DNA from: Methylophilus medardicus
GTDB lineage: Bacteria; Pseudomonadota; Gammaproteobacteria; Burkholderiales; Methylophilaceae
Reading direction: 5' to 3'
Assembly (NCBI RefSeq): GCF_006363955.1
Contig: NZ_CP040948.1
Location: 2,232,001 to 2,296,000 of the forward strand
Length of the DNA stretch: 64,000 nucleotides
A program made the position numbers and the translations under genes. Each line of letters opens with the position of its first letter. Position 1 is the stretch's first letter. Under the pieces are notes generated by a model. It was not told the origin of the DNA, searched no databases, and worked only from the letters and a program-made list of their open reading frames with translations. Positions 18,957-29,225 of this stretch are shown piece after piece.

Positions 18957-20104
18957 GTTTGCAAACCCTTCTGCAAACGACGGTTCTCAAAATCAATGCG
19001 CAATAGCACTGACATCGCAATACAATTGGCCAGAATTCCGCTGCCACCATACGAGAGCAGTGGCAAAGTCAGGCCTTTGGTGGGTAGCAGCCCCATATTT
19101 ACGCCCATATTGATGAAGCCCTGCACGCCCATCCAGACACCAATCCCCTGCGCCAGCAAAGCTGCGTAATAACGCTCATTCGCGACTGCTTCTTTGGCGA
19201 TGCTAAACGCGCGAATGACCAACCATGCGAACAGCAAGACCACCACTAAAACCCCAATGTAGCCGAGCTCTTCGGCCACCACGGCCAGCAAGAAGTCGGT
19301 ATGCGCCTCGGGCAAGTACAATAATTTCTCAACACTACCGCCGAGTCCTACGCCCCAAAATTCACCGCGACCAAACGCGATCAAGGCATGCGACAACTGA
19401 TATCCGGTATCAAACGGATCATCAAACGGATTCAAAAAGCCTTTCATGCGCTCTAGGCGGTAGGGCTCCATCACCACGAGGCCGAACACCGCCAATGGCA
19501 ACGCTCCTAGCATTGCGATAAACACTTTGAGATTGACGCCACCCAACCACATGATCGAAAACGCAATGGAGGCGGTCACGGCAAAGGCGCCAAAATCGGG
19601 CTCTTTTAACAGCAATACGCCCACAAACACCATCACCCCCAGCATGGGCAAAAAGCCCTTTTTAATGCTGTGCATATTGCTTGCTTTGCGGACAGCATAA
19701 TCGGAGGCATACATGGCAATAAATAACTTCATTAACTCAGACGGTTGCAGGTTCATCACCAGCAATGAGATCCAGCGACGGCTACCATTAACGACTTTGC
19801 CGATACCGGGAATCAACACCATGATCAACAAGACGATGCCCAGAATGAACAAATAAGGCGACATTTTCTGCCACCACGCCATGGGCACTTGAAAGACGAT
19901 GACCGCCGCCACCAAGCCAACGGCGATATACAAAGCCTGACGCAACAAAAAGTAGATGCTGTTATGGCCAAACATTTTGCTCGAATCCGCGTAGGCAATT
20001 GATGCCGAATACACCATGACCATGCCAAACGCCAGCAAAGACAACACCACCCACAGCAACGACATATCGTAGCTCGGCGAGTTATAACGCTCACGATTCA
20101 TCAT
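18953..20104 (-). CDS. ftsW: Septal SEDS peptidoglycan polymerase FtsW
   Basis: Polytopic SEDS-family glycosyltransferase that polymerises lipid II at the septum together with FtsI. The 383-residue protein has about ten membrane segments, starting with LLWVVLSLLAFGMVMVYSAS, and the conserved stretches LQPSELMKLFIA near 140 and EELGYIGVLVV near 290. I start at the ATG at 20104, which overlaps the murD stop in a TAATG arrangement. An upstream ATG at 20119 lies inside murD. A second ATG follows directly at 20101 and could equally be used. Confidence 0.95.
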   Translation of the reverse strand: MMNRERYNSPSYDMSLLWVVLSLLAFGMVMVYSASIAYADSSKMFGHNSIYFLLRQALYIAVGLVAAVIVFQVPMAWWQKMSPYLFILGIVLLIMVLIPGIGKVVNGSRRWISLLVMNLQPSELMKLFIAMYASDYAVRKASNMHSIKKGFLPMLGVMVFVGVLLLKEPDFGAFAVTASIAFSIMWLGGVNLKVFIAMLGALPLAVFGLVVMEPYRLERMKGFLNPFDDPFDTGYQLSHALIAFGRGEFWGVGLGGSVEKLLYLPEAHTDFLLAVVAEELGYIGVLVVVLLFAWLVIRAFSIAKEAVANERYYAALLAQGIGVWMGVQGFINMGVNMGLLPTKGLTLPLLSYGGSGILANCIAMSVLLRIDFENRRLQKGLQT

Positions 20105-21474
20105 TAACGGGCCAAGCATGCGGCCTCCATGGCTTTGACAGCCTCGACAAAGACTTCGGCGCGGTGTTCATAGTTACGGAACATGTCAAAACTGGCGCAG
20201 GCCGGTGACAGCAAGACGGCATCGCCTGCTTCTGCCAATGTTTTCGCAATGTGCACCGCAGCTGGTAAATCAACGGCATCCACAATAGAGACGGGTAAGT
20301 TTTGCAAAGTATGCTGAATTTTTGGTGCATCGCGTCCGATCAACACCACCGCTCTGGCATGATGCAAGACAGCTTCACGCAAAGGTGTGAAATCCTGACC
20401 TTTGCCATCACCGCCCGCAATCAGCACGACCTTTTGTGGCTTGCCCTGCTTGAGCATGCCGCTGATGGCCGCACAAGTCGCGCCGACATTGGTGCCTTTG
20501 GAGTCGTCATAAAAATCGATCTGGTCAATGCTCGCCACCCACTCAACGCGATGTGGCAAGCCGCTAAAAGATTTCACGGTATTCAGAATCGACACCTTGT
20601 CGATGCCGATCGCCTGTGTCAGTGCAATCGCTGCCAGCGCGTTGGCAATATTATGCTTGCCACGAATTTGCAGGCTGTCCGCTTCAATATAATGCCGATG
20701 ACCGGCACACAGGCAACCCGCTTCATTCAGGCCATAATCATTGATGGTCGGCGAAGGGTTCACGCCAAAAGATACTTGAGGCAACTGCCCTGCCAAAGCC
20801 GCACTGACGGGATCGTCACGATTCACCACCGCCAGCCGCGCATGCTTATAAATGCGTGCCTTGGCTTGGGCATACTCTTCCATGCTGTCATAACGATCCA
20901 TGTGATCCTCAGACAGGTTAAGAATCGTTGCTGCATCCACTTGCAACTGATGCAGGGTCTCTAACTGAAAACTGGACAATTCCAACACATACACATCGGG
21001 GGCTGACATCTGCAATGTATCCAGCACGGGCAGCCCAATATTGCCAGCGACGATCGTGTTCAATCCGGCTTGTTTACAAATCTCGCCGACCAATGTGGTG
21101 ACCGTGGTTTTACCGTTAGAACCGGTAATGGCAATCACCTTTGCATAAGGCGCACGAAAACGGGCAAACAACTCAACATCGCCCACCACATACTTGCCTT
21201 GCGCCATCAACTGCACCAGGCAGGGATCTTTAAGCGACACGCCAGGGCTGGCAACAATCAAATCCATCGTCGACAATAATGCGAAGTTAAATGGCCCGAG
21301 GTGGTACTCCACCTCAGGGAAGGCTTCTTGCAGATGATTCTGTCCTGCCGGGTGCAGCCGCGAATCGAACATCACCACTTCAGCGCCCATTTGGCGCAGC
21401 CAGCGCAAAGCAGAGAAGCCGGTGTCACCCAGTCCCAATACCGCGATCCGCTGTTTTTCAAAGTGTTTCTTCAT
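20104..21474 (-). CDS. murD: UDP-N-acetylmuramoyl-L-alanine-D-glutamate ligase
   Basis: Adds D-glutamate to UDP-MurNAc-L-Ala. In the 456-residue protein the N-terminal UDP-binding domain carries AVLGLGDTGFSALRWL (12-27). The ATP P-loop is [14 protein letters not shown] near 115, the magnesium-binding region NLSEDHMDRY near 185, and the C-terminal domain has FYDDSKGTNVGAT near 320. Length is usual. It follows mraY with a 28-base gap, one of the few places in the cluster where genes do not overlap. Confidence 0.97.
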   Translation of the reverse strand: MKKHFEKQRIAVLGLGDTGFSALRWLRQMGAEVVMFDSRLHPAGQNHLQEAFPEVEYHLGPFNFALLSTMDLIVASPGVSLKDPCLVQLMAQGKYVVGDVELFARFRAPYAKVIAITGSNGKTTVTTLVGEICKQAGLNTIVAGNIGLPVLDTLQMSAPDVYVLELSSFQLETLHQLQVDAATILNLSEDHMDRYDSMEEYAQAKARIYKHARLAVVNRDDPVSAALAGQLPQVSFGVNPSPTINDYGLNEAGCLCAGHRHYIEADSLQIRGKHNIANALAAIALTQAIGIDKVSILNTVKSFSGLPHRVEWVASIDQIDFYDDSKGTNVGATCAAISGMLKQGKPQKVVLIAGGDGKGQDFTPLREAVLHHARAVVLIGRDAPKIQHTLQNLPVSIVDAVDLPAAVHIAKTLAEAGDAVLLSPACASFDMFRNYEHRAEVFVEAVKAMEAACLAR

Positions 21475-21502
21475 GGTGATGCCTGATTCGTCTCTCTGTC
21501 TG

Positions 21503-22606
21503 TTACCGCAATTTCAAGGTGGACAAGCCCACCAGTACCAGCATCATGGTGATGATCCAGAATCGCACCACCACTTGCGTTTCTTTCCAGCCCTTTTGTT
21601 CATAGTGGTGGTGCAATGGCGCCATCAGAAAAATACGTTTCCCGGTCCCGGTCATTTTTTTGGTGTATTTGAAATAGAGCACTTGCGCAGCCACCGAGAA
21701 GGTTTCAATCACAAACACCCCGCCCATAATGAACAGGACAATTTCTTGGCGCACGATCACCGCGACGACGCCTAAGGCTGCCCCTAGCGCTAATGCGCCG
21801 ACATCCCCCATGAACACTTCTGCCGGATAGGCGTTAAACCATAAAAATCCCAACCCCGCACCTGCCATGGCAGCGCAAAATACCATCAGCTCACTGGCGC
21901 CGGCAACATAAGGAATACCGAGATATTTTGAAAACACGGCATGACCGGCAACATAAGAAAAGATCGCCAAGGCGCTGCCGACCATGACTGTCGGTAAGGT
22001 TGCCAATCCATCCAGACCATCGGTCAAATTCACGGCATTACTGCTGCCGACAACCACCAAATAGGTCAGAGCAATAAAGCCAGCAGCGCTCAGTGGAAAC
22101 ACCAAATGCTTAAAGAACGGCACGATCAGTGTGGTTTCAACAGGTGTGGTAGCGGTGGCATATAAAAAAGCTGCGACGCCCAAACCCACCACACTTTGCC
22201 AAAAATATTTTTCTTTAGCAGATAAGCCTTTAGGATTTTTGTAGACTACTTTGCGGTAATCATCGACCCAGCCAACTGCACCAAAGCCGAGCGTGGTAAT
22301 CAACACTACCCAAATAAAACGGTTATGTAGATTGCCCCACAGCAAGGTGGATACTGAAATGGCGACCAAGATCAAAGCGCCGCCCATGGTGGGCGTACCG
22401 GCCTTCACCAAGTGTGTTTGCGGGCCATCATCGCGTACCGCTTGGCCAACCTTATACTCCGTGAGCTTACGGATCATGGCTGGCCCAACCATGAAAGAAA
22501 TGGCTAAGGCCGTGAGCGTGGCCAACACCGCACGAAAGGTGATGTAATTAAACACATGAAACCCATGCACATCCGTTGCCAGCCATTTTGTCAGTTCAAA
22601 TAACAT
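21503..22606 (-). CDS. mraY: Phospho-MurNAc-pentapeptide transferase MraY
   Basis: Integral membrane enzyme that links phospho-MurNAc-pentapeptide to undecaprenyl phosphate, giving lipid I. The 367-residue protein has about ten membrane spans. Conserved signatures are [13 protein letters not shown] near residue 68, [14 protein letters not shown] near 115, [13 protein letters not shown] near 190 with the catalytic aspartates, and the cytoplasmic loop [13 protein letters not shown] near 328. Length is close to that of E. coli (360). It begins eight bases after murF ends. Confidence 0.97.
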   Translation of the reverse strand: MLFELTKWLATDVHGFHVFNYITFRAVLATLTALAISFMVGPAMIRKLTEYKVGQAVRDDGPQTHLVKAGTPTMGGALILVAISVSTLLWGNLHNRFIWVVLITTLGFGAVGWVDDYRKVVYKNPKGLSAKEKYFWQSVVGLGVAAFLYATATTPVETTLIVPFFKHLVFPLSAAGFIALTYLVVVGSSNAVNLTDGLDGLATLPTVMVGSALAIFSYVAGHAVFSKYLGIPYVAGASELMVFCAAMAGAGLGFLWFNAYPAEVFMGDVGALALGAALGVVAVIVRQEIVLFIMGGVFVIETFSVAAQVLYFKYTKKMTGTGKRIFLMAPLHHHYEQKGWKETQVVVRFWIITMMLVLVGLSTLKLR

Positions 22607-22614
22607 ATGCTTTC

Positions 22615-23979
22615 CTATTCCGCCCCTATATCAGTGGTTTGCAACGCCACTAACGCATTTACTACGCGCTCCATTTGCATAAAGCGCGAGCCTTTTACCA
22701 ACACCACGTCGTCGGCTTGCATTTCTGCCTGCAAAGCGGCTAACAACGTCTCCAACGTGGCAAAATGTTGCGCTGGCTGGCCGAATGCCTGCACCGCCGC
22801 TTGTGTGAACTTGCCCAATGCATATAACTTGTTCACCCCGCACGTTTTGGCATACCGGCCTATTTGTGCATGCATGTCTTCAGCATCAGCGCCAAGCTCC
22901 CCCATGTCGCCCATCACAAATAAGGTGTTCTGGCCCGCATTTTTCAGCACCTCTAGCGCCGCGCGCATGGAGTCAGGGTTGGCGTTGTAAGTGTCATCAA
23001 TCACGACTGCACCATTGGCCGCAGTCTTTTTTTGTAAACGCCCGTTGACCCCGGCAAACTGTTGCAAACCCAGCCCCACGTCTGCCAGAGGCACGCCAGC
23101 TGCCAGACTGGTTGCCGCCGCAGCGAGTGCATTCATCACGTTATGCACACCGGGCACAGCCAATGTGACTTGCACAGCCTGATGTTGATAATGCAATGTA
23201 AAGCTAGACGCAGCATCCAACATCACGCCACGCACATCTGCATTTGCATCCAGCCCAAACGTCACCACCCGTCTAGCGGTATTCAAGCCGCGCCAGTAGT
23301 CAGCAAAAGCACTATCGGCATTGATTACCGCAACGCCATCACTGCGCAAGCCTGCGAAAATCTCGCCTTTGGCTTTGGCAATGTTTTCACGCGAACCCAG
23401 TTCCCCAATATGGGCAGTGCCTGCATTGTTGATGACAGCCACATCTGGGCAGGCCAGGCGCGTCAGGTAGTCAATCTCACCTAAATGATTCATGCCCATT
23501 TCGATCACGGCATGACGATGGGTGGGACGCAAACGCAACAACGTCAGCGGCATGCCGATGTCATTATTAAAATTACCGGCAGTGGCCAACACCGCGTCCG
23601 CGCGGCCACTATGCACTTGCAGAATGTCGGCAATCATTTCTTTGGTGGTGGTTTTGCCATTGCTGCCAGTCACTGCTATCAGCGGCAATGCCCACTGCTG
23701 ACGCCACCAACTGGCCAACTGACCCAATGCCAATCGCGTATCTTTGACCAGCACGGTTGGCAGAGGACTATCTACCGGCCGACTCACCAAGGCAGCCACT
23801 GCGCCTTGCGTAGCCACTTGCGATAAAAAGTCATGTCCATCAAACTTTTCGCCCGGCAATGCGACAAACAATTGTCCGGGCTGCGCACGACGACTGTCTG
23901 TATCGACCGACGTCACCGTGACATCTTCACCCTGCAAAGTACCGTGCAACACTGTTGCGATGTCGGATAGCGCAATCAT
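22615..23979 (-). CDS. murF: UDP-MurNAc-tripeptide-D-alanyl-D-alanine ligase
   Basis: Adds the D-Ala-D-Ala dipeptide to the UDP-MurNAc-tripeptide. The 454-residue protein shows the P-loop [18 protein letters not shown] near residue 105, the conserved [13 protein letters not shown] near 160 and [13 protein letters not shown] near 330. I start at [11 protein letters not shown] (23979), whose ATG overlaps the murE stop by four bases; a longer frame would add 12 residues of overlapped murE sequence. Confidence 0.96.
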   Translation of the reverse strand: MIALSDIATVLHGTLQGEDVTVTSVDTDSRRAQPGQLFVALPGEKFDGHDFLSQVATQGAVAALVSRPVDSPLPTVLVKDTRLALGQLASWWRQQWALPLIAVTGSNGKTTTKEMIADILQVHSGRADAVLATAGNFNNDIGMPLTLLRLRPTHRHAVIEMGMNHLGEIDYLTRLACPDVAVINNAGTAHIGELGSRENIAKAKGEIFAGLRSDGVAVINADSAFADYWRGLNTARRVVTFGLDANADVRGVMLDAASSFTLHYQHQAVQVTLAVPGVHNVMNALAAAATSLAAGVPLADVGLGLQQFAGVNGRLQKKTAANGAVVIDDTYNANPDSMRAALEVLKNAGQNTLFVMGDMGELGADAEDMHAQIGRYAKTCGVNKLYALGKFTQAAVQAFGQPAQHFATLETLLAALQAEMQADDVVLVKGSRFMQMERVVNALVALQTTDIGAE

Positions 23980-25406
23980 GCTTTCGCCCTCTTTTTCAGA
24001 GCGCTTTGTACCCAATCAGCATCGCTAAATGGATAGCGAATGCCTTGCATTTCCTGATAATCCTCATGGCCTTTGCCAGCGACCAATACCACATCACCTT
24101 TGCTTGCCTGACTCACGGCCAAGGCAATCGCTTTGGCGCGATCTATTTCAACTGTCGCTTCCTGTGTCATGCCTTCAGCGATCGCGGCGATAATTGCATA
24201 AGGGTTTTCACTGCGTGGATTATCATTGGTAAGCACGACGCTATCGGCCAGTGCATCAGCGATTCGGCCCATCTCGCTGCGTTTGCCACTATCGCGATCA
24301 CCGCCACAGCCAAACACACAGCTCAACTTGCCACGGGCTTGAATACGTAGCGTCTGCAGCGCCTTCTCTAAGGCATCTGGTGTATGCGCATAATCGACCA
24401 CCACCAAGGGCAAATCGCCACCGCCAAACATTTGCATGCGCCCAGCCACTGGTACCAATCCGGATACCGCTTGCAACGCAGCTGGCAATGCCACGTCATG
24501 TGCTAACAAGCAGGTCAATACCGCCAACGCGTTGTAAACATTAAATTGCCCAAGCGCATGTAACTGAATTTCTCCAGTGCCTTGTGCAGTACGCACCTGA
24601 ATTTCAAAACCGGTGGCATGCATGGTGACGGCCGTTGCACAGACATCCGCCTCCTGATGCAGCCCATAACTCAATACTTTTTTGCCTTGCTTGCGCGTAT
24701 CTTCGATGAGTGCCAAACCGAAGGCATCATCCGCATTAATCACCGCGGCCGTGAGCGTTTGCCAATCAAATAATTTGCGCTTGGCCGCCTGATAGGCCTC
24801 CATGGTCAGGTGGTAATCGAGATGATCACGCGTGATGTTGGTCAACACGGCGACGTCAAACGCCACCCCATTCACCCGCCCCTGATCGAGTCCATGTGAG
24901 GAAACTTCCATCGCCACAGTGCGCACTTGATCCAGCACAAAGGTGGCGAGCATTTTTTGCAGCTCTACGGGTCCCGGCGTGGTATTTTGCGTGGGCTGCA
25001 AATCGTCCAGTGCACCATTGCCCAACGTGCCGATCACAGCCGCTTTCTGCTGCAAAAATCGATAGGCCTGTGCCAACCAATGTGTCACCGTGGTTTTACC
25101 GTTCGTCCCGGTGACGCCGATGCACCACATTTGCTCAGAAGGCTCTTTGTAAAACTGGCTCGCAATGTGACCCACCTGCGATTTCAGGTCGGCAATGGCG
25201 ATGTTATGTACTTGCCAAGCTGGATCCCAATCAAAGCCCTGATTATCCCAAATCACGGTATTTGCACCCTTGGCAATCGCGTCTTGAATAAAGTCGCGAC
25301 CATCGCTGTGCTGACCGGGATAAGCCAAAAATAAGCCATGCTTTTCGACTTGGCGACTATCCGCTGTGATGCCGTGCACCGGGGCTGGAATAATGTATTT
25401 ACTCAC
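23976..25406 (-). CDS. murE: UDP-MurNAc-L-Ala-D-Glu-meso-DAP ligase
   Basis: Adds meso-diaminopimelate to the peptidoglycan stem. In the 476-residue protein GITADSRQV is at the front, the P-loop GVTGTNGKTTVTHWLAQA near 113, NITRDHLDYH near 190, and VDYAHTPDALEKAL near 335. DNPRSENP near 400 is the specificity motif of enzymes using meso-diaminopimelate rather than lysine, as expected in a Gram-negative. It overlaps ftsI and murF by four bases each. Confidence 0.97.
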   Translation of the reverse strand: MSKYIIPAPVHGITADSRQVEKHGLFLAYPGQHSDGRDFIQDAIAKGANTVIWDNQGFDWDPAWQVHNIAIADLKSQVGHIASQFYKEPSEQMWCIGVTGTNGKTTVTHWLAQAYRFLQQKAAVIGTLGNGALDDLQPTQNTTPGPVELQKMLATFVLDQVRTVAMEVSSHGLDQGRVNGVAFDVAVLTNITRDHLDYHLTMEAYQAAKRKLFDWQTLTAAVINADDAFGLALIEDTRKQGKKVLSYGLHQEADVCATAVTMHATGFEIQVRTAQGTGEIQLHALGQFNVYNALAVLTCLLAHDVALPAALQAVSGLVPVAGRMQMFGGGDLPLVVVDYAHTPDALEKALQTLRIQARGKLSCVFGCGGDRDSGKRSEMGRIADALADSVVLTNDNPRSENPYAIIAAIAEGMTQEATVEIDRAKAIALAVSQASKGDVVLVAGKGHEDYQEMQGIRYPFSDADWVQSALKKRAKA

Positions 25407-27136
25407 ATCGCCTCCTTTACTTCGGCGGCATCCGCCGGTGGCGCGACCGGCAATGCGTTGCCGTCTTGTGGAATCACCAGCATACGCAATACGTCATTCA
25501 TCACCGCACTGAATACGGGTGCCGCGACGCTGCCCCCGTAGTATTCGCCATTGCTGGGCTCATCAATCATCACAGCCATGATGAGGCGTGGATTCGAGGC
25601 CGGCACCATGCCAACAAACGAGCCCACATATTTGTCATGCTCATAGCCATGCTCGCCCAATTTGTGCGCAGTGCCCGTTTTACCTGCCACGCGATAACCA
25701 GTCACTTGCGCCTTCAAAGCCGTGCCCCCGGGTTGCACCACCAGTTCAAGCATGTCTTTAACCGCGTTTGCCACCTTGGCAGAAAACACTTGGCGCCCCA
25801 CTGGCGGCTCGGAAAGCTTGGTTAATGTGACCGGCAATAACTCACCCTCATTGGCAAACACGGTATAGGCGCGCGCCAATTGCAACAGCGTTACGCTAAT
25901 ACCATGGCCATAGGACATGGTGGCCTGCTCAATCGGACGCCAAGTTTTGTAATCACGTACCTTGCCAGAAGCTTCGCCCGGGAAGCCAATCTTGGTTGTC
26001 GAGCCAAAGCCGAGTTGCACATAGGTGTTCCATAACTGCTCGCGGTTTAAATCGAGCGCCATTTTGGCCGAACCGACATTTGAAGACTTTTGGATCACCT
26101 GAGATACGGTTAACACTTGGTTAGGGTGCGCGTCATGAATGGTGGCGGTGCCAATGCGCAGATAACCGGGCGCTGTCTGAATTTTAGTATCGGGCTGGTA
26201 GGGGCCAAACTCCATCGCCGCCGCCGCCGTCACTGGCTTCATGGTCGAGCCAGGCTCAAAAATGTTGACGATGGCCGAGTTACGTAGCTTGCTGGCCACA
26301 TTCACTGGATTATTCGGGTTGTAAGTCGGAATATTCACCAGCGCCAATACCTCGCCAGTTTTGGCATCAAGCACAACCGCTGCCGCCGCTTTGGCTTTAT
26401 GTTTTTCAACGGCGCGAGACAACTCTCTGTGCACCACATATTGCACCGTACGGTCTATGCTCAGCACTAAGTCTTGCCCATCGTGCGGCAATTTGACGGC
26501 CACCAGGTCTTCCACCACATGGCCTTTGCGATCGCGCACAAAATCGCGTTTGCCAGCACTTCCTGACAACACGTGATTGCGGTAGAGCTCCATGCCCTCA
26601 ACGCCGGTATCATCCACCCCGGTGAAACCGACGATATGCGCCGTCACTTCTGCCGCGGGGTAGAAGCGTTTGTATTCTTTTTGACTGAACACACCGGGTA
26701 CCTTCATCGCCATCACCTGTTTTGCCACATCGGGCGCCACTCTCCGTTTAATAAAAACAAATTCTTTTTTCTTTTTTTGCAGCTTTTGTTGCAATTCTTT
26801 GGTCTGCATGTCGAGCAAGCTAGACATTTGCTTTAACTGCCCGACAGAAATCTGCACATCTGTCGGGTTAGCCCACACCGACTCCACCGGCAAACTAATC
26901 GCCAATGGTTTAAAGTTACGGTCATAAATCTTGCCGCGATGTGGCATCAACACCACTTTGCGCCGAGAAAATGCCTCGCCTTTTTTAATCAGGTAATCCT
27001 TGTGCAAGGTCTGCAGATAAAATCCGCGCCCCAGCAACAAGACAAAACTCAACAACATCAACACCAGCAGCATGCGACGGCGCCAGGCTGGCAACTTCAC
27101 CAGCTTGTGTTGACTCTCTTTCAGTAACATAACCAT
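25403..27136 (-). CDS. ftsI: Septal transpeptidase FtsI (PBP3)
   Basis: Penicillin-binding protein that cross-links septal peptidoglycan, partner of FtsW. The 577-residue protein has a short cytoplasmic tail and one membrane anchor (about 18-40, MLLVLMLLSFVLLLGRGFYL), the PBP dimerisation domain, and the transpeptidase domain. In the latter the serine motif is EPGSTMKPV (near 295), the second motif KSSNVGSAK, and the third VAGKTGTAHK. I start at MVMLLKES (27136), 19 bases after ftsL; the ATG at 27130 is equally possible. An upstream frame start would overlap ftsL. Confidence 0.95.
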   Translation of the reverse strand: MVMLLKESQHKLVKLPAWRRRMLLVLMLLSFVLLLGRGFYLQTLHKDYLIKKGEAFSRRKVVLMPHRGKIYDRNFKPLAISLPVESVWANPTDVQISVGQLKQMSSLLDMQTKELQQKLQKKKKEFVFIKRRVAPDVAKQVMAMKVPGVFSQKEYKRFYPAAEVTAHIVGFTGVDDTGVEGMELYRNHVLSGSAGKRDFVRDRKGHVVEDLVAVKLPHDGQDLVLSIDRTVQYVVHRELSRAVEKHKAKAAAAVVLDAKTGEVLALVNIPTYNPNNPVNVASKLRNSAIVNIFEPGSTMKPVTAAAAMEFGPYQPDTKIQTAPGYLRIGTATIHDAHPNQVLTVSQVIQKSSNVGSAKMALDLNREQLWNTYVQLGFGSTTKIGFPGEASGKVRDYKTWRPIEQATMSYGHGISVTLLQLARAYTVFANEGELLPVTLTKLSEPPVGRQVFSAKVANAVKDMLELVVQPGGTALKAQVTGYRVAGKTGTAHKLGEHGYEHDKYVGSFVGMVPASNPRLIMAVMIDEPSNGEYYGGSVAAPVFSAVMNDVLRMLVIPQDGNALPVAPPADAAEVKEAM

Positions 27137-27155
27137 GTATTCGCAGTGATTCCGG

Positions 27156-27434
27156 TTAGGGTGCTGAAGGCACATCCACCATGATCACCTGCGTCTGTTG
27201 CATGCTCGGGCTATGCATATGTAAACGCGTGGTTGCGAACTCCTCCAACCGTGAATGCATGGCCCAAGTACTCTGCTCAATTTGCAACTGGTCATATTCC
27301 GTCATGTATTGCTTGGTCAACACGGCCTGACGATCCAACTCAAAATACAATTTTCGCGCCTTGTATTGCGCGGTCACCACGCCTAGCGCTAAGACGATGG
27401 TTAATGCAAATAAAATCAAATTCAGCCGAATCAT
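27156..27434 (-). CDS. ftsL: Cell division protein FtsL
   Basis: Small bitopic divisome protein of 92 residues. A single membrane span (residues 4-22, LNLILFALTIVLALGVVTA) is followed by a coiled-coil with heptads (about 28-60, KLYFELDRQAVLTKQYMTEYD is the start) that pairs with FtsB. Sequence conservation in this family is low; identity rests on topology and the place between rsmH and ftsI. The gap to rsmH is 11 bases. Confidence 0.9.
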   Translation of the reverse strand: MIRLNLILFALTIVLALGVVTAQYKARKLYFELDRQAVLTKQYMTEYDQLQIEQSTWAMHSRLEEFATTRLHMHSPSMQQTQVIMVDVPSAP

Positions 27435-27445
27435 GAGGTGATCGT

Positions 27446-28435
27446 TTATTGCACCGTAGTACGTTCAGCCACACGCAACACTGCGCTACGTGATCGCACA
27501 TTCGCCGCCACCTCAGCCGCGCTTGGCTTGCTGGCCCGACCAATCGCCTGCATGCGTGGCTGCGGCAATTCGCTAGCGCGCACCGGCAAGCCTGCAGGTA
27601 AGTTATCCCTATCCACTTCTGACTGAATAAAGCGTTTGACGATGCGATCTTCCAACGAGTGAAAGCTGATCACCGCTAGCCGCCCTTGCGGACGCAGCAG
27701 CTTTAAACAATCTGGCAGCACTAGCGAGAGCTCCTCAAGCTCTTGATTGACGAAAATCCGTAGAGCTTGAAATGTGCGCGTTGCAGGGTTCTGGCCCGGC
27801 TCAATCTTGGGGATGGCACCTGCCACGACCTTGGCAAGTTGCCCTGTAGTGGTGATGGCATGCCCATCTTCGCGCTCTTTAACAATCGCCCTTGCAACCT
27901 GCTTAGCAAACCGTTCTTCACCATAATCTCGAATCACCTCAACCAATTGTTTTTCAGTCAGCGTCGCCAACCACTCTGCCGCAGTTTTGCCACGACTTTG
28001 ATCCATGCGCATATCCAAAGGCCCGTCGAAACGGAAACTGAACCCGCGCACCCCTTCATCAATCTGCGGCGATGAAATGCCCAAATCGAGCAAAATGCCA
28101 TCCACCGCTCGCACGCCCATCTCATCAAGCACTGCGGCCATAGATGAAAAATGCGCATGCACCATACTAAAACGCGCATCGGCGATCGTCCGCCCATGCG
28201 CTACTGCCGCCAGATCACGGTCTAAGCCGATCAGGCGCCCTTGACTACCTAACTTGGAAAGTATGCGGCGGCTATGTCCACCACGACCAAAAGTACCATC
28301 GACATAGATGCCATCTGATTGCACGTTCAGCGCATCGACCGCCTCATGCAGCATCACGGTGATATGACTGGCGGCGACTGGTGACTCTGACGTTTCCGTC
28401 AAGGACGCGGGCGCTGACTTCGCGCCCGACGTCAT
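27446..28435 (-). CDS. rsmH: 16S rRNA m4C1402 methyltransferase RsmH
   Basis: Methylates N4 of cytidine 1402 in 16S rRNA using S-adenosylmethionine. The 329-residue protein has [10 protein letters not shown] near residue 27, the SAM-binding [13 protein letters not shown] near 43, and [10 protein letters not shown] near 112. [15 protein letters not shown] is near 127, and the C-terminal [14 protein letters not shown] is the mark of the family. I start at MTSGAKSAP (28435), whose ATG overlaps the mraZ stop by four bases. The frame open upstream lies within mraZ. The first 20 residues are a non-conserved extension. Confidence 0.95.
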   Translation of the reverse strand: MTSGAKSAPASLTETSESPVAASHITVMLHEAVDALNVQSDGIYVDGTFGRGGHSRRILSKLGSQGRLIGLDRDLAAVAHGRTIADARFSMVHAHFSSMAAVLDEMGVRAVDGILLDLGISSPQIDEGVRGFSFRFDGPLDMRMDQSRGKTAAEWLATLTEKQLVEVIRDYGEERFAKQVARAIVKEREDGHAITTTGQLAKVVAGAIPKIEPGQNPATRTFQALRIFVNQELEELSLVLPDCLKLLRPQGRLAVISFHSLEDRIVKRFIQSEVDRDNLPAGLPVRASELPQPRMQAIGRASKPSAAEVAANVRSRSAVLRVAERTTVQ

Positions 28436-28878
28436 AGCGAGAATCCTTCTAGCTCTTGCGGTATCTGCAACTGGTCGGTCGCCATCAGACTCTCCAATTG
28501 CTGATCCCATGCCGCCAGATCCCACAATTCAAAGTGACTGCCCTGCCCGACCATCATCACATCCTTATCGAGCTTGGCAAACTTGCGCAGTACGGCATTC
28601 ACCAACAAACGGCCCGCCGAGTCCAGATGCATCACATCTGCCTGACCCACGATCATGCGTTGAATACCACTGGTTTGAGGATTAAAACTGGACAAACTGG
28701 TGAGCTTGGTCTCAATCGGTTCCCAAGCTGTTTTCGGATACAAAATCAGGCAGCGATGCGGATGCGCCGTGAGCACCACTTCGCCCTGCCCACCGGCGGT
28801 CAGGGCGTCACGATGCTTGGCCGGCACACTCAGCCGCCCCTTAGCATCCAAACTTATCTGTACCGCCCCGCGAAACAT
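28432..28878 (-). CDS. mraZ: Transcriptional regulator MraZ
   Basis: First gene of the dcw cluster; a ring-forming DNA-binding protein that represses the cluster's promoter in E. coli. The 148-residue protein has two SpoVT-AbrB-like repeats: [18 protein letters not shown] (9-26) and [18 protein letters not shown] (near 86), each with the DxxGRxxxP/N pattern. A likely operator of three 10-bp repeats lies in its leader at 28922-28951, so autoregulation is expected. Confidence 0.95.
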   Translation of the reverse strand: MFRGAVQISLDAKGRLSVPAKHRDALTAGGQGEVVLTAHPHRCLILYPKTAWEPIETKLTSLSSFNPQTSGIQRMIVGQADVMHLDSAGRLLVNAVLRKFAKLDKDVMMVGQGSHFELWDLAAWDQQLESLMATDQLQIPQELEGFSL

Positions 28879-28921
28879 GAAATATGATCCCTAACCACTC
28901 GTTTTGATTAAAAGCAGGAGA

Positions 28922-28951
28922 AATTTCCCACAATTCAACACAAAATCACCC
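28922..28951 (-). promoter_or_regulatory. Likely MraZ operator, three 10-bp repeats
   Basis: Reading the minus strand, three consecutive decamers are GGGTGATTTT, GTGTTGAATT and GTGGGAAATT. Their G and TT positions line up with exact 10-bp spacing. E. coli MraZ binds three TGGGN units with 5-base spacers, also a 10-bp period, so this matches the known layout though not every base. It lies just downstream of the predicted transcription start, a repressor position. Confidence 0.6.
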
Positions 28952-28959
28952 TTTTGCAC

Positions 28960-28988
28960 ACTATAGATAAAATAAAAGTGCTTGGCAA
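28960..28988 (-). promoter_or_regulatory. Sigma70-type promoter of the dcw cluster
   Basis: On the minus strand TTGCCA (28983-28988) and TATAGT (28960-28965) are separated by exactly 17 bases, a near-consensus sigma70 promoter. The start would be near 28953, about 75 bases before mraZ. The -35 box sits inside a perfect inverted repeat (28975-28995, AAAGTGCTT-GGC-AAGCACTTT). Confidence 0.75.
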
Positions 28989-29225
28989 GCACTTTGGGCG
29001 AAAAAATCTCTTTTAAAGACAAAGACTTAGAGCATTTTAACAAAGCAATTTAAATCAAGAGATTGGCGCAATTAACACATAAAATTGTTTAATAAAAATA
29101 GCTATCCCATTGAAATTATTGAATAATAAAAAAATGTTATTTTTTAACCGCTTTTTTTGGATGAACAGTGGCTTTATCTAGTCAAACGCTGGGATCCCAA
29201 AGATGCCAGACCATTTACTGACAGC
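28989..29225. other. AT-rich intergenic region between mraZ and glutaredoxin gene
   Basis: About 240 bases, strongly AT-rich with A and T runs. It lies between the divergent mraZ promoter and the glutaredoxin start. I see no further gene. It may hold the glutaredoxin promoter, but several AT-rich hexamers are possible and I cannot choose one. Confidence 0.4.
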
